NCBI GenBank assembly: GCA_048013815.1
Contig: CM106585.1
Location: forward strand, 23,436,001-23,500,000
Direction of reading: 5' to 3'
DNA length: 64,000 bases
From: Setoptus koraiensis
Lineage: Eukaryota; Arthropoda
Shown: positions 35,972 to 50,758 of the stretch, one piece after another
How positions within the stretch are numbered: the stretch's first letter is position 1
How the letters are laid out: each line of letters starts with the position of its first letter
The notes under the pieces: generated by a model
Told to the model about the DNA's origin: nothing
Seen by the model: the letters and a program-made list of their open reading frames with translations, nothing else
Databases searched by the model: none
Program-made: the position numbers and the translations under genes

Positions 35972-38900
35972 GCGGCCAAAGATGGCAACAGACCAATGGG
36001 TTGGTATCATGACAACATACAAAATTGAATTAATTGAGCCGGCCTCGCAAAATTCATGCCAAGCACTCACTGGAATATTGCACTCGTATTGCACTCAATT
36101 GCGCTCGGCTAGCTACTATCCTTTTCGATTTTCGGCCTCATTGGCTCGGCCTAATAATAGTGCTGGCTCAGAGGTTGCTGTAAACTGTTTTGCAATCGCT
36201 TCCACAGAATTCACTTATATCCCATCACGCTTTGGCACTGCACGGGACAGGGAATGCATACATGCAAGCCAGATCTAGCAAACCACTGGCAGCTCCATTG
36301 GTAGAGGTGCAAATCCCAACCAATCATGAGTACTTTTTCAGATATTTTCAGCATTTCGCCCGTATTAGCCAGAAATGCCTTCAAGTTAACACTGCTATTA
36401 AAATAGAGTGCAGGCCAAGCCAGAGCTTTTGTCGAGCTCATGTTGAGTCATGATGGATAATGTTTTTGGCACAACTGGTTCTGCTCTTGCGCCATGCCAA
36501 TCAAACTAGCGAGCATGCATATTTGTTTTTTGGTTGCATAGAGGCAAACAGTAAACTAAACACTTCGGCTGGGCTCGCTGAAACGTTGGCCCCAAAAACA
36601 GTAGCCACAATCAAGCAAACACTGCCAACAAGCTGATTGTGGGCCCCATTTGTTCAAGCTGAGCCTCATGGCATCTCATTTTTCTTACGCTCTTTATTCC
36701 TTCAGAGAGCTGGCTGCATTTTGGCCAGATAAACAGAATTGCGAATGGAAATTGTTTCAATTCAATGCAACGTTATATTCATAAGTTGCACATGAATATA
36801 TGGCAACCGTTGAGCAATTACATACGATTGGTTGCCGAACGACAACATGCGCTCTTTTTACGAGTATGTGCCAATGTAAGGCCTCTTTCTTTTGGCCCCA
36901 TCGAACCCATTAAAATGCGGCGATCATGCACGCTCTTTTACAAATGCAATACATCAATAAATATCATCAATAAATTCCAAATGAAGCAGCCGAAACGAGA
37001 GCATCCAGCAACCATTGGACGTGATTGTGGCCAGCCGGTTGGAGCTCACCTTACTTTCAGTGCTCGTTTCTGGGCCTCATCATTCACGTTACTACGAAAC
37101 AATAATTATGTGCCTATTCGAACTGCGGATAATTCCAGCGAGGGCAGCTCGACCGTTTGATTCTCGTTGTTTTTCTCGTGACTCTCATCATGAGAGTCTC
37201 AAGAGCCAATTTGTGGGATGCTCACAGCATGGCCGATTGCCTCAAATTGTGTGCTATGAATATACAAATTGTGTGCAAATTTTAAATCATATTCGCTGTT
37301 GTTGTTGTTGGTGTCGTTGCCGCCGTTGTTGCTTCTGTCGTCAATGAAACTGACCCAAATAAACTGACCATGCTGGTCCTTCGGGCCACTGGTAATTGAT
37401 AATTTTTAATTTCGTTGCAGCAGTTAATTAGTGCACGCAAATAAACTATCTATCAAGAGAGAAAATAATCAGTTTGGCACACAAGAAATAACTGACCGGC
37501 CCCGTAATCGAGGGCTGCGTTTCCGGCCGCACTGTTGCAATGATTGTAGCTGCAGCGAATCTGTTAATAACGGCCTGCTGGGCCGAGATTGCCAGAGGTT
37601 TGGTTGGCAAGTTGGAAAAGCTTGCTTGTAGCAGACAGTTATTACAGTGAGTAGTAAGTGATTTTTTCTCATTACACTCTATATGCAGTTGGTACATTAA
37701 AATAACTGTCTGTTACATAACTATTCAGTTTATCATCGCATTGAGACATGGACGACAACGAGCGAGTATAATGATAATGACGCAATATCACACAATAGCT
37801 CGCTGAAATGTATTGTCGTGTCTTTTAAGTAGCAAGCTGCGACTCACAAATAAACACAGCAACTAATATACGCATTTATATATCTGTATATTGTGTGTGT
37901 GTGCAATATATTATACATGTTGTATATGTTATACATGGTATGAATGTCGGGCTCACCAAGGTGAATGGGGCCAGGGGGATATGGGGATATGGGGAGCGCG
38001 GTGCGGGGATATTGCCCGCGGTGATGGCCGGCCAGTGGCTTTTGATGGTTAGCAACGACGCTTCACCAAGCGATTTAACCAAAATATCGAGACGACAATA
38101 GACGTTACATAACATGTCACAACATTGCTTTACTGCTTACATTACAACAATGGCTATATTTCAGATACAACTGATAGTTACATAACTACAAAGTAGTGTG
38201 AGCCAACTGGACTGTTGTGCACTGACTTCGATTGTCAGCTTGCGATCGCCTAACTGACATGACAGTCAGCTGGCCAGATTTGATGGCATTGTTGTTGTTT
38301 CGGTGCATTAGTTCGGGCCAGCGAAAATCAGGTGAAATGTAGGTTTAAATTTGGCAAGTCAAACAAAGAAACTTAGACAACTCAATTTTGTACGGCAACA
38401 CTTTTGGTTGAGCAATGGATTTCTGTGCCCAATGCTTATTGACTTTGTTTGGTTCGGTGTCGGTTGTTAGCGACAGCGACAACAGTAACAGATCAATACA
38501 GATAAAACGACAATACCAACAACGACAATAACAACCTTCGCCAATCACAAAAGCGCCCTGGGCCTTGAATTTACTTTGCAAATTTTACTTTGCCAAATCG
38601 TCGGCGTCGTGGTCGTTGCTTGTTGCCGGTCGCTATTGCTTGCCGACTGGTGGATAAAAGTTGTTTTTATCTTGGGGCCCCGTTGTTACCGATTTACATA
38701 ATGCCCCGGAGAAATGTAGCTTGTTTGAGGCGTCATCTTTCATGAATCGACAACTGCAATCAGTTTGTTTTTGGCTTGCTCCATTTGACCTTGCCTTATT
38801 TGCATGCAAACTCGCAGGCTGCGTGCCAATCGGCGACAACTTTAATCTATCTGTCCCTTCTATCGTCTATGTATCATATAAACCGTATATCATGTAAACC

Positions 38901-41900
38901 CGTGTATAAATTGTGTAGACGCTCGCAACACAATTTATATATTATATAATATAGAATATATAATATATATTGTGTCTGGCGAGCAGTGGGTTAAATCGTG
39001 CTTGCACTTTTATTTCAACCTTGACTTGGCTTCCATTCGGCTTCTTACATGCATAATCTATGGCTGCGGCCCCAGTCTGATATATCATTGTTAGATAACA
39101 ACGAGGCCAAATGTCAACTGCAACACGACAATCGTTGTGACTCTAATTTGATCGGTTCGCTGGCCCCTGCATAAAAGTGCCTGGCAGCCTCTGTGCCTCA
39201 CACAGACTCAAATCAGACTGACAACGAGCCAGCTTCGACTTTAACTGACTCGCTCAGCAGTCAGACTGTCTGAGTTGGCCCCACTCAAAATGCCAAGACA
39301 AAAGTTGCATTGACAAGTTGATCAACGTGATTTGCAATGCAAACGGTCAAAAACGTATTAATCTTATTGCTGCCGTTTATTATGAGATTACACAAGTGGC
39401 TACGTTATTATCCTGTTGCCGTTTCACTGTTTGAGTCGCCTCTGGCGCGACCTATAAAACAGCACTGAAATCTCTCGAGCGATGATTGAATTGCGTCATG
39501 CATATCGGAATTTCGAAGCGCATATCATGCGAGCGATATCATCTATGTTGGATATGGCTGGATGTGGCTGAATATTGCCGGATATTGCTGATATAGTTAG
39601 ACAGCTGATACTGGCCGGGATATGGCGGCGTGATATATGGCAGCGCGATGCACGGCGCGATGTATGGGGCGATATATGGGGCGATATTGGAGAGGGCAAT
39701 TTGTAGAAAAGTGATACACACAATGGCGGCTTCGCAATGAAGGGGCGACGCAAGAATTGAGCGAGAATCGCGCCCATGTCTGGGCATGGCCGGCGAAGAA
39801 GCCATGCATAAACTATCGTTTGTTTTCGTGTTGAGCCAAATCTAATCAATTGCGAGCCAGCGGCCATGCGACGCGCCATCCACCGGCCGCTCATGCAACG
39901 CGGCCCCTTGATTACATAAGATTTGATCTTGCAATCAAACGCTGTTGTGTAATCAAATGAAAACAAATCAAAGACAATCAGGCCAAATCAAATCAGCGCC
40001 AGCAATATCCGATTGGGAACGGCTGGCCGAGCCAGAAAAAGTTGGCCCAAAAAAGTTGACTGAATGACCGAATGAGAGAGCGAGAGAGAGAGAGCGGGAG
40101 AGAGAGCGGGAGAGAGCAATCTCACCGTTCAAGAGCCACTACACAATTGCTCGCCTATTGCTCTGGGGCTAAATCCGCGCGAGGCACTTGAGTAGCTTAT
40201 TGCAAATTATGTCACTTGCCAGCCAGACAATTGTGCATGCATTGGTTGCAGGGGCAATCAATTTGTTTCGGTCTTGATTGTGGCAACGGAGTCGGGTGTT
40301 GCTCATGCTGATTAGCTGTGATTAGCTGCTGATTGTGTCTTGCCACAACCGGCAAACGACCGGCTGCCGAAAGCGGTCACCGAAAGCGGCTACCGACTCG
40401 GTACTACCGACAGCGGCTACCGAGAGCGACTGACAAAAGCGCCTACGTGATTCGCCGTGGACACAATTGGGGCCAGATTGTTCAAAGTAAATGAATTTCG
40501 CCAGAACGTGTGGGCCCCACGCTCGCACCCATTGGAGATGTGCGGTGTGAGGGCTTGTTTAGTTTGTGCAACATTAGTCGTTTCTTTTATGCTTGCCACA
40601 AACACACACACACACACACGCACACGCACACGCACATCGCTGGCCAGCATTTTTGCATTGGCGAGCTTGCCAAACGTGGCATCTAATCTGCATATTGCAC
40701 AATAAATACCATGCCATATTTGCCAGATGTGTTATATCTGCTATGTCCGCTATATCTGTTATATTTGCGCATTAATGCATCCACCAACATCAAGCTTAGT
40801 GGCATAATAGTGGCACGATAGTGCTACCACTACCATGCTCGGCCCCAAATGGGCCCAATCGGCTCCAGTTGGGCTCCACTCGGCGAGCTTGCACGCTGAT
40901 TAATGGCGCACCCATCGCTGTCTTGATTGGTTGTCCGCAAATATCAATTATTGTTGCCATTGGGCGCTGCCAAGCTGGCTAGCTGGTCAGCTTGGCAGCT
41001 CGCCCAAGCACGGAAATGGCACATAACGCGGCCAACATAGTGTAGCCAAGTGAGAGCCAATGTTGTATTGATTTGTCTTGTTTTATTCTGGCGCTTCCAT
41101 TCACTAATTGATGCGCTTGCTCAATGTGCGCTGCTGCCACATCGCTTCTTTGGCGAGCTAGCTGTGGCTTGCGTAACTCGGACCAGGCGCATTCATGAAT
41201 CATAATGCAGGCCGAATTATGTTGTTCGTATGTATTTATAACAACAAGTTCACTAGAAGTGTCGCCTCGATGATTGTGTCGCGCTCGTGCAGCCACGGGC
41301 ACAAATAATTGGGCCGTAACAACAAGCGAGCTAACTAACATGTAGCTGATCCTTCGAAATGAATGCCACATCATACTCGACTCATATAAACCGTGATATA
41401 AGCAGCAACGCCTGGCAAGCCAGCCAGACAGCCAGACAGCATGATCAGCTGACAATGATCATATTAATGGTGATCATAATAACAACAACAACAACAATGG
41501 CCATTAGGCGCACAGTGTTGTTGTGGCAAGCCGAGTGGATGGCGTGCATGAAAATGGTTAGTTTGGCAAGTAGAAAGTGTCATGTGTCAAACATCAAGTG
41601 TCAATGTCAAGTGTCATACTCGCGAGTGGCCTCACTATTGCGGCGCCACCGAGCGAGCAACTCTTGTCATTAGAGCACACACACACACACACACACTAAC
41701 AGTGCTAATGCAACAATTATCGCATCATTGAATAATTTGTTATAGGGGCCCCTGGCCCATATGACTCATGTGATATGAGTAATGGCCCCTGGGCGCATTT
41801 TGCACTCGCTCACGACAGCGGTGAGAGCTCATGTGAGCCCATGAGACTGACATGATGCGAGTGATAAACTCCGTTGCAAACAAATTGTCATTTGTGCGAT

Positions 41901-43191
41901 ATCATTTGCGCGCCGACAAGATTCGTGGCACGCTCACTTACAAAGCTTATTTACAATGATAAGACATTAGCTGCTAAGTAGTTAAAATAACAACAATATC
42001 CATTTGTGATGAACGCAAACAATTGAGTCGAGCAACACGGCCCGACGTTCACGCTTGTGTGGCAAAATTGTCCGACAAAATTGTGAGGCGAAATTGTGTG
42101 AAAAAACTTTTGTAACAAAAGGAAACGGAAAAAAGCAGGCAACAAAGCAAATTGGACAGTAACAGCAACAGCCAGCCAATGCAACTTGCATAATGCAAGT
42201 GTCTATGGCCGGACTTTTTATCGCACTCGAATAGGAGTTGACCTATATACACACACGGGCGCATATATCACAAAAAGCATCTGCTGTTTACTAACTAGCG
42301 ATAAAATGCTGCTGCCATTGCTTGCTGCAGTCATTCATTGGCTGCCCCTCAGTGAAATAGTGCCAGGTATTGGATAACAACAACTTGCCTGGGCATGCCA
42401 TGCAAGAAGTATGCCAAAAAGAAGCTGTTGTGTTTCTTGGCAAACTATCATTATGTAAATGGCGCTCTGTTCGCTAGGCTGACTTACAAAAGAAGAACGC
42501 AGCCAACAACAGCAACAACAACAGCAACAGAAACGAGCCCGATAGAGTGAATAGAAGTAGAAATAAGAGCAAAAATTTAGAAGTTATCGATCGAGAGGCT
42601 GCCTGCCTATTAACCGCTGGCATGGCGAGCAAACTGCAAGCGAGCCCAAGCAGCCAGAAGAAATATCTGGCCGGCTTATCTGGCCTTATCTGGCTGGCAC
42701 TATCCGCTATCTGGGCTATCGCTGAGCATGAGTTTGGCATAGTGAATATTTGGCTCACTTGGGCTGGCATTGGGGCCCGTTGGTTGTGTTGCGCACAAAA
42801 CGAACAAAGTTTGAATATATAACTTTATAAAATATCAAACATAACGGCACACAAAGAAGTAAGAACAAACAGACCGTATGTGTATGGTGAGTGGCCAATA
42901 TTGCCCATTGGCCGCTGCATATTACGTAATGCGTAATATACATGTGCAATGTAAAGCGAGCCAGCGGCAAAGTTGCTGCCATTGCCGCTGCCACTGGCGC
43001 TGCATCAATATTGCACTAACCATGCACATCCTTATATCCGTATATCCATACATCCGTATACATCCATATATCAATTGGCCGAATGCTCAATATTGGCCAT
43101 GAATATGGGCCGGCCAATATTGGCGGGCTTCACGTAATTGCGTCATCATCATGATCGGTTACTTCAGTAACGGGGGGCCCCGTTCGCTAGC

Positions 43192-43287
43192 ATGCCCGCT
43201 ATGCCCGCTACGCCCGCTACGCCCGCTATGCCTGCTATGGCTGCTGGGATGAATGGGGTGAATGGGGTGAATGGGGCGAATGGGGCC
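43192..43287. repeat. Two adjacent 9-bp tandem arrays
   Basis: Units of atgcccgct run from 43192 to about 43245, followed by units of gaatggggt to 43287. Two unrelated units of the same length sit side by side. Confidence 0.88.
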
Positions 43288-43318
43288 CCGACACTAAGTC
43301 GATATGATTGCTGCTGAG

Positions 43319-43319
43319 C

Positions 43320-43354
<35 letters not shown>
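43319..43354. repeat. TG microsatellite, about 36 bp
   Basis: Pure TG dinucleotide run. Confidence 0.95.
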
Positions 43355-43357
<3 letters not shown>

Positions 43358-43826
43358 GTTCATTGATGGTTGCGCCAAGATAAGAGTCAGCGTGATCATC
43401 CATCACGCATGTAATTGGACTCTGTCAATTGGTTCGCGCTTCGCCACGGCCAATATGGCCCCGCTGCAACTATCCATATGGCACTGTGGTCGTGAAAACA
43501 AAACATTGTCTTGATGAAGTAGTGGTGAGTCAACACTGGCCAGATACGCTGGCCACTATTAATGTTAATTATTTTACAATATAATCGTCTTCTAACTCCC
43601 AATGGGAGACTCCCTTGCCCCAAACGGCACTGCAATGATTACAGTGTGATGATGACACCGACACAAACAGAGAGATAAACACTCATGATACTGTCAGTGA
43701 TCAGAAGAAATTATCAGTGATAATGCATGTACACATAAATATGTATTACCAGCTCACCAGCTCGCCAGATGATCGCGAACCGGCCATAATTGATCCGGTT
43801 ATAATTCATTTCAACAGCATCCACTC

Positions 43827-43893
43827 ACTCAGTTCAGCCAGCCCGAACTCAGTTCAGCCAGCCCGAACTCAGTTCAGCCAGCCTGAACTCAGT
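43827..43893. repeat. 20-bp tandem array, about 3.4 copies
   Basis: Unit actcagttcagccagcccga, with a single change in the third copy. Confidence 0.93.
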
Positions 43894-46433
43894 GGCAAGA
43901 TGATTGGCCCCTTTGCAACGCACCATTAGCGCCTGATCCCCTGCTGTCTAATGTCGTGATTGTCGTTGCTGTTGTCGTTGCTGTTGGTGCTGTTATCGAT
44001 GTTGTTGTCGGTGTTGTTGCTGTCGTTGACCACATTGCAATGCTCGCTTGCATGTACCGGCCACTTGAGTCACTTGAGGCTTATTAACGGATATTCGAGG
44101 AGGCCAGATTAATCAAAGATTGGCCCTCTTACTGGTCGCCCAATAAAACATTGTGTGCACCCCATGAAAGCAAGTGCAACAGAGGACACCAAACATTTGC
44201 TGCAACAATAAAAGAAGGGCGCCAGCATGAATATCATGCATGCTAATCCACGGTAATACCCATGCCAGCAACAGCAACAACAACAGCAACAACAACAACA
44301 ACAATAACATTACCATTACATATATATGGTATAAGTGCATGGGGGTGCCTCACTGAGCCAATTCAATATTCAATATTCAGTTGCACACACACACAATCAC
44401 TTCAAGCGTGCCTCTATTTTTTAATCAAAGCCTCCATGGACGAGATTAAATTAACTTTGGCGCACGCCACTCTGTTCCCAGATATAGAAGGCGGATAAAA
44501 AGTGGATAAAAAGCGACATATTGCACATAATGGCACACTGTCTGTATCACTGTTTGTGTGTATCACACAAATATTGTGTCACCAATATCAAGCTGCTACT
44601 AACAAATCAAAAAATGTAGCCACAATTGATGTATAACAATTGCTCACATTCTTGTGAGAGCGTTTGTGTGTTTGTTTTTCTCTCTTTTTATAATTGAAAT
44701 TTCGCCCAAATTCTGCTCGTTAGGCGCCACTTGTCTCAAAAAGCGCGCAAGACAACAACAATAGCAACTGTCATTCGTTACACAATGACTGGCGCCACAA
44801 CAACAACCACGACAGCAACAACAGCAACTACACCAACAACTGTCCAGCATTCAGCCGACCAAAATTGTTTAAACAGTGAAGTTTATGTGACTGCATAAAC
44901 TGCATTTGCGCCCGGAGAGAAACAGCGCCGAATTCATGAGCGGCATTTTTTGTTGTTGAAACCGGATGGAGACACAAGATTTTAGTTGTGACAAGTGAAA
45001 AAAGCGCGCGGTTAACCAAAAATCCGTTCATGGGGCCCATGACTTATGGCCAAAAAATGTCGCAATGTGTTGTGGCGGGCCGGATGGGCCAAGTTGCACT
45101 CTAACCGTTAGAGTCTAACGAGTGACTTTGTGTCAGTGAGGCGTATCAAGCCGGCTCTGTGCGCCATGGCTATCTATCCGAAGCTGTCTAGAGATAGTTA
45201 GACAAGTTTTGGGACGATGCGACCAGCAAAATGCGTACAATTGATTGCTCCAAAAATCGCCATGTAAAGTGGTTTCGGTTGTTGCGGAACTACAGCACTT
45301 GCAGCAAGCCGGCGACCACTGGCGGCCAGCCCGCTCATAACTAAATACTGAATACTGAATGCCGAATAGCGAATAGCGAATAGTGAGTGTGGTGCTGTTT
45401 GGGTGCACTCTTTTTTGCCTATTGATAGATCAAAATCTGGCCAATATCCATTCGAAATTCGCTCTTTGGTATGTTGCCAATATACATACATGTATATCAA
45501 GCCAGCGAGCAGCTTATGCGGTTGTGCCGATGATGTAACGCGTGCAGTGGGCATTTCGTTTGCGGCTTTCATATCAACTGTGCGAGGCCAGCTAGCTAAT
45601 AGTTTTTAAACGGCGATAGTGCCCCCCCCCCCTGAAACCATTGAAACTATTGCAACATTAGTCTGCTGCTGCTGTTGTCGTTGTTGGTGTCGCCTTGCTG
45701 GCATAAATGATACAAGAGAGGGGAGAGAGCACACACAGGTATTATTGTTATGTAACATGACAGCCAATGATTCTCGACAGGCGCGCTCGCTTAAGAGTGC
45801 ATGTCAATGTCAGTGTAGCGGTGTCAGCTAAGCTTCACTGGGGCCCGCCAATGTCGCCGCAACGGCGTGATCGCTTGCGCGTCGCAACAACCCCAAATAC
45901 GGTATTTGAAATACCCCTGCAACAATGATCCAAATCCGCCAGCGCCAGCTACACTGGCTGGCTAGTGGGATTTGGCGGCTTGGCTGCGTATGAGATGATA
46001 GCTGCATACAAGGCGCCACCTATAAAGTACATAGTACAAACTGGCTTTGCATCGATGGTAAGCTTGCCATGGCAATACCTCGTTTGAGAACGGGGGGCCG
46101 GGGGCGGGAGGGGCAATTTAATGCGGCCTAGCCAAAAATGGCATGGCGCGAAAGTGGAAATTTGCTGGCAACTGGCCGGTGCAAAATTGAGAGTGAATTG
46201 CAGCGAAAATGAACTAGTCGTATAAATATCCATTGATTAGCTGTGTGTAACTGTGGCACCATCAGTTTGCATTGGGCCCCGCCGTAGCTGATCTGATGTG
46301 TTCACGTTGAGCACATTTAGCACATCGAAACTAACGATGATCCGACTGGATAGATTACCAGTGGACACACGCAACTCAGGTGATGGCCATGATAGCGTTG
46401 TTTGCAATATTCATTTAGTAACGCTGGCCAAGT

Positions 46434-46435
<2 letters not shown>

Positions 46436-46500
<65 letters not shown>

Positions 46501-46502
46501 AC
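46436..46502. repeat. CAA then CAACAG trinucleotide run
   Basis: A pure CAA block of about 27 bp passes into alternating CAA/CAG triplets. Confidence 0.93.
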
Positions 46503-48363
46503 AGGCGGGCAAACAATGGACAACAATTAGAGGTGATTAGGTGGCGCCAGTTGACGTGTTATCACGAAGCTTATGCATAATTTATGTAGGCTCATTGGTG
46601 CCGGCGTTGATCGCATATCATCATCTAATCTAAACTGATCATATCTGTTTTGGTGAAAGGCCCAATATCAAAAGCTTGCAGCTTGTGCCGTTGTAAAATG
46701 TAGCGACCCAAGCGACCGTTACATGGCGCAATTTTGACGAGTAAATCGCACTGAACGCGTACGTTGCATTACGTAATGTTCATGTGAGGCCAGAGCGGGC
46801 TGATTGAGGTCGCTTTGCAGCGAGTTGCAGCGAGAGCAAATGAGCGGAGACAATGAACGACAGAGCGACAGACTCAGACAAGATCGATGACGGTATTGGT
46901 AAGTAATGGGCGAAATTAATGAATGCAACAGACGCCACACGGGGGGCAAGATCGCAATCTATTAGAATCTTCATTATCTGGCCGGGCAGTGCATATAAAT
47001 TATAAAATACAAAATCGTCAGCATTTAATTTTGATTCTTATCTGCTTTCAACGGCATGACAAGCGTCAACTCGCTACGACCGTATTGCACAACTATGAGA
47101 GTAAACACACATTATGTAACACACTCACCTAAATATAATATATTATATAATATAATATAATATTATATGTTGGTTGATTATATTATATACAGTGTGGCGA
47201 ACAATGCCGAGCGAGCTGGCATCATCAGGCTGCAAAGATGCCCAATTTGAAGGGAATGGGCAGCACCAGTTTGCACCCATTGAGCGACACCCATTTAGTT
47301 GGTTGAAATTGGTGCAAGTGAATGCAATTTGGCCCGCATTGCTGAGCTGGCTCGGCTAATAGCACTGGCCGGTAATGTCCAGAACGACTTGCACAATGTA
47401 AACAATGGACAAGCAACAACAGCAACAACAATGCCAGCTCAACGTCTATAGAGCAATATGGCAGCGTAAATGATGCTCGCAACTTTAAATAAAACACAAC
47501 CGAGGCCCAGTTGGTAATTAGCGAAACGCAACGCTACACATTGAGCAGCCCATTGATAATAACGGAACACGGCGTTGTTTGCAAGCAACCGCGACAGCGA
47601 CAACAACGACAGCACAATGCTGCACAATGATGCTCGCAACTCAGACCAACCAACTGTGTCAACTCGTTGGGGCCCCAAACTAAACTGGCCAGGCACAATA
47701 ATCAACTGTGCTATTGTGTCTGGCAAGCAAGTTTATCTTGTAGCAGACAGTTTATCTTGGAGCAATACATACATATGCCGGCGACAAGCTTGCACAAGCA
47801 GCAGAGAGAGAGAGTGTTTTCATTGGTTGTTGTAAATGTCATTGGGTTGCTTGGTGGCTTGCGGATAGTTGAGGCCATATGATTATCGTCATAGGACGAG
47901 CAAACGGAATTTAGTTTGCACAATATAATGTTTCCATTGGCACCGACATTATAAACATTATTATATGACTATTGTCAATGAGTAGCCGCTGCTGGCGCTG
48001 TTGCTGTTGCATCAATACAATACTACTAACTAATGGGGCCCGATGACAATAGCCAGAGTGTTGGCTACTGTGTTGGCTGCCCAGTGGACAGTCGGTCGGT
48101 TGCTCGGTCGCTCGCCCGGTCGGTGTCCAATGAATAGCCAGTGCAGAATAGTGGCCAATTTAGGGTGGCTAGGCTGTTAGATAGTTGGTGGGTCCGTTAT
48201 TGTCAGCGCCACTATCTATGCCAATGAATCGAGCGCCGGCGTATACAATAACATAGACAACAACAACATCAGTGGCCTGATTATTATGGTGATTGCTTTA
48301 TCTTTGTGTGTGTCGGCCGTTGTCCCGTTGCTCGTATAGTTGCTCGTATAGTGGCTCACACAG

Positions 48364-48423
48364 TCACTCGCATGGTCACTCGCATGGTCACTCGCATGGT
48401 CACTCGCATGGTCACTCGTATGG
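48364..48423. repeat. 12-bp tandem array, 5 copies
   Basis: The unit tcactcgcatgg is exact in four copies and has one change in the fifth. A related ctcgtatagt repeat lies just upstream near 48331-48352. Confidence 0.93.
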
Positions 48424-50385
48424 TCAGTGGCACAGTTACCCGTTGTGGGCGCCGGTCGATGGTCAGTTGGCTATGGCCACTCTATTGTAACTATTCGCAT
48501 AGGTAACAGTAAACTCTGGCGAGTAGAGTAACAGTGATAAAATACTTCTGGCCCTATATAACCCTATTTGGCCATGTCATTGGCTCTCTCTGCCTGTGTC
48601 CCTGTCTCACTGTCTCACTGTCCATATGTCGCCCATTGTGAATAACAGTGTGCCAACAGTCTGACCATGATGAATGTCCATGAACCAGCTCGTCTATGGA
48701 CGACATTCAATTGCAATTGTGCATTGCGTAACCAATTACAGCAGCAACAAGCCACGTCTATATTGGCTGCACTTGCAAATGATTGAGTTGGTGCCCGTTT
48801 TTGTCTGTCTGTCTGTTTGTTTGTTTGCTTGTTTGCTTGTTTGTTTGTGCTGGTGCCACTCACCCAAAACAAAATATCAAGACGACAACGCCAAAAATGA
48901 CCACTAAAATAATAATACATGTTGTGTCACCTAATAATACCAGCACCATACTAATCACGGGGCCAGCAGCAACAGGACACAACAGTTGACTTACCGGGCC
49001 AATCGCCAGTTGATCACGCTGGCGTTGTCGCACAACACACCGCTGCCATATACGCTGTATATACACTGTATGATATACACCAATACCGGTATTCCAATCA
49101 TTTAGTTGACTGTCGGCTGTCAACTGTCAGCAAGCTGCGAAACAGTTGGCAGTTGCCAGTTGGCCTCACCCTGCCAATAATTCACTTCTACCTGTGTCAT
49201 CATGATGTCTCGCCAATCAGCTGGCTTGTTAACGGAATTTGTTATGTCATTAACAGTGCCGGGCAGCACGTAACAGTAACTGTGTAATCAGTGAGTGCGC
49301 TAAACAAACGACTCCATTCCATTGGCAATTGTGAGCATTGCCAGCATTGATAGATAAACCGTTACTGCAACCACAGATATACCCTAGCTACTGCTGTGCA
49401 GATCGATGGGTGCCAGCACACACACACACATAGAAATCACCACAATCAACAAACAAATGAAAGGAAAAGAAAAGAAAAGAAACGATACGAAACGAAACGA
49501 AAAAAAGAGAAACAAAGGGTTGGAATGTGGAAATGAGGCACACAACAATTGCAATGATAACAGTGGCAATGCATAGATTTGCGTCACTCGCGGACATTCG
49601 GCCAGCCAATTGCATGTCAGTGGTTGCCCATTGGGTGTCGTCGCATCTTTCTCTTCGATTATTCGCCTCACTTTCGGGCAAGCTAACAGCACTCAGAACA
49701 TGTGTCGAAAAGGCAGGTTTGGCGCAACTATTGGCATAATATAACTTGGCATTATATAACTTGTTTGCGTAGGGCAAACTTGTGGCACCTTGAATAGACA
49801 GTGTTGCGTTTCATGACGGTACGCATAAGGTATGCACGGCTAATATGACATCATTGACCGGTGCGAGGGTGCAAGGTTGTCAGAGTACGAGGGTGCGAGG
49901 GTGCGAGGGCGCAAAAATTGATTTACTTTCATCAGCTGATTGGGCTCAAATTGGGCTTGTTAATGCGTGTGTTGGTTGTGTATGAAACATAAAAAGCAGC
50001 ATGAATGATTAACACAGCATGACAGAAACAAAAACACAAATGACACATCGAAATCAGTGCAGCTACTAGTTTTGAATTAATGCAAACACGTTGCTTGCAA
50101 ACATTGCAACGGGGGCGCCCCAAACAGTTAGTATTGAGTGTGTGCATAGACAAACATGAATAAATAAATAAATAACGAGAGCGACAACGACAACGAGAAG
50201 GAGAGAAGAGGCGAATAAAGTAAGAAAAAACATTTACGCAATGGCGTTGATTATCATACACAGAATTGCGTCAGTTATATAGTGTTGCCGTTATATAGAC
50301 AGCGAGTGGCCTTAATTATTGTTTGTAGCCTGTATAATGCAAGCCGCATTGTTGCCTGTTACATCATTATATTGTTGATGACGAC

Positions 50386-50387
<2 letters not shown>

Positions 50388-50437
<50 letters not shown>
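50388..50437. repeat. CA microsatellite, about 50 bp
   Basis: Near-pure CA dinucleotide run. Confidence 0.95.
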
Positions 50438-50440
<3 letters not shown>

Positions 50441-50758
50441 TGGCACCATTGGCACTCTCTAATTGTTTGTCTCGTGCAATGGCACCGCTTTCGTCTTTTT
50501 TTTTCTCTCTCTCTCTCTCTCGTCTCCATCTCGCCAGCGACAGCTAGCGTCTAAGCAGCTCGCTTGAGAGTCTGGTTAGTGGCTCGAGAGTTTGGTTAGA
50601 CGAGCAGTTGCTGGTTAGACGCTAGTTGTCAGAGCGAAAAAACGCGCAGTTTAAATTGATTTGTGCAGTGCAGTCGAGATTTGTGAGCGTGTTTGTGAGC
50701 TGAAGAAACGACAACAGTAACAGTAACAACAATGACATTGTCGTCGTCGTCGTTGTTG

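Larger units (their letters stand above)
28880..47119. promoter_or_regulatory. Dispersed cluster of PAR-bZIP-like sites (TTAYRTAA)
   Basis: I count 15 sites reading TTACATAA, TTATGTAA or TTACGTAA, starting at 28880, 30441, 30483, 32418, 35561, 37712, 38105, 38178, 38694, 39912, 42451, 42922, 45748, 46769 and 47112. Twelve also fit the extended RTTAYRTAAY form that covers the binding site of PAR-type bZIP factors such as vrille and Pdp1. About one would be expected by chance in 18 kb. Function is inferred. Confidence 0.4.

Noticed and set aside
48293-48506. Two overlapping plus-strand frames with His/Gly/Ser or Arg/Met/Val/Thr repeats
   Set aside because: Both derive from the same 12-bp tandem array; there is no start context or flanking coding sequence.
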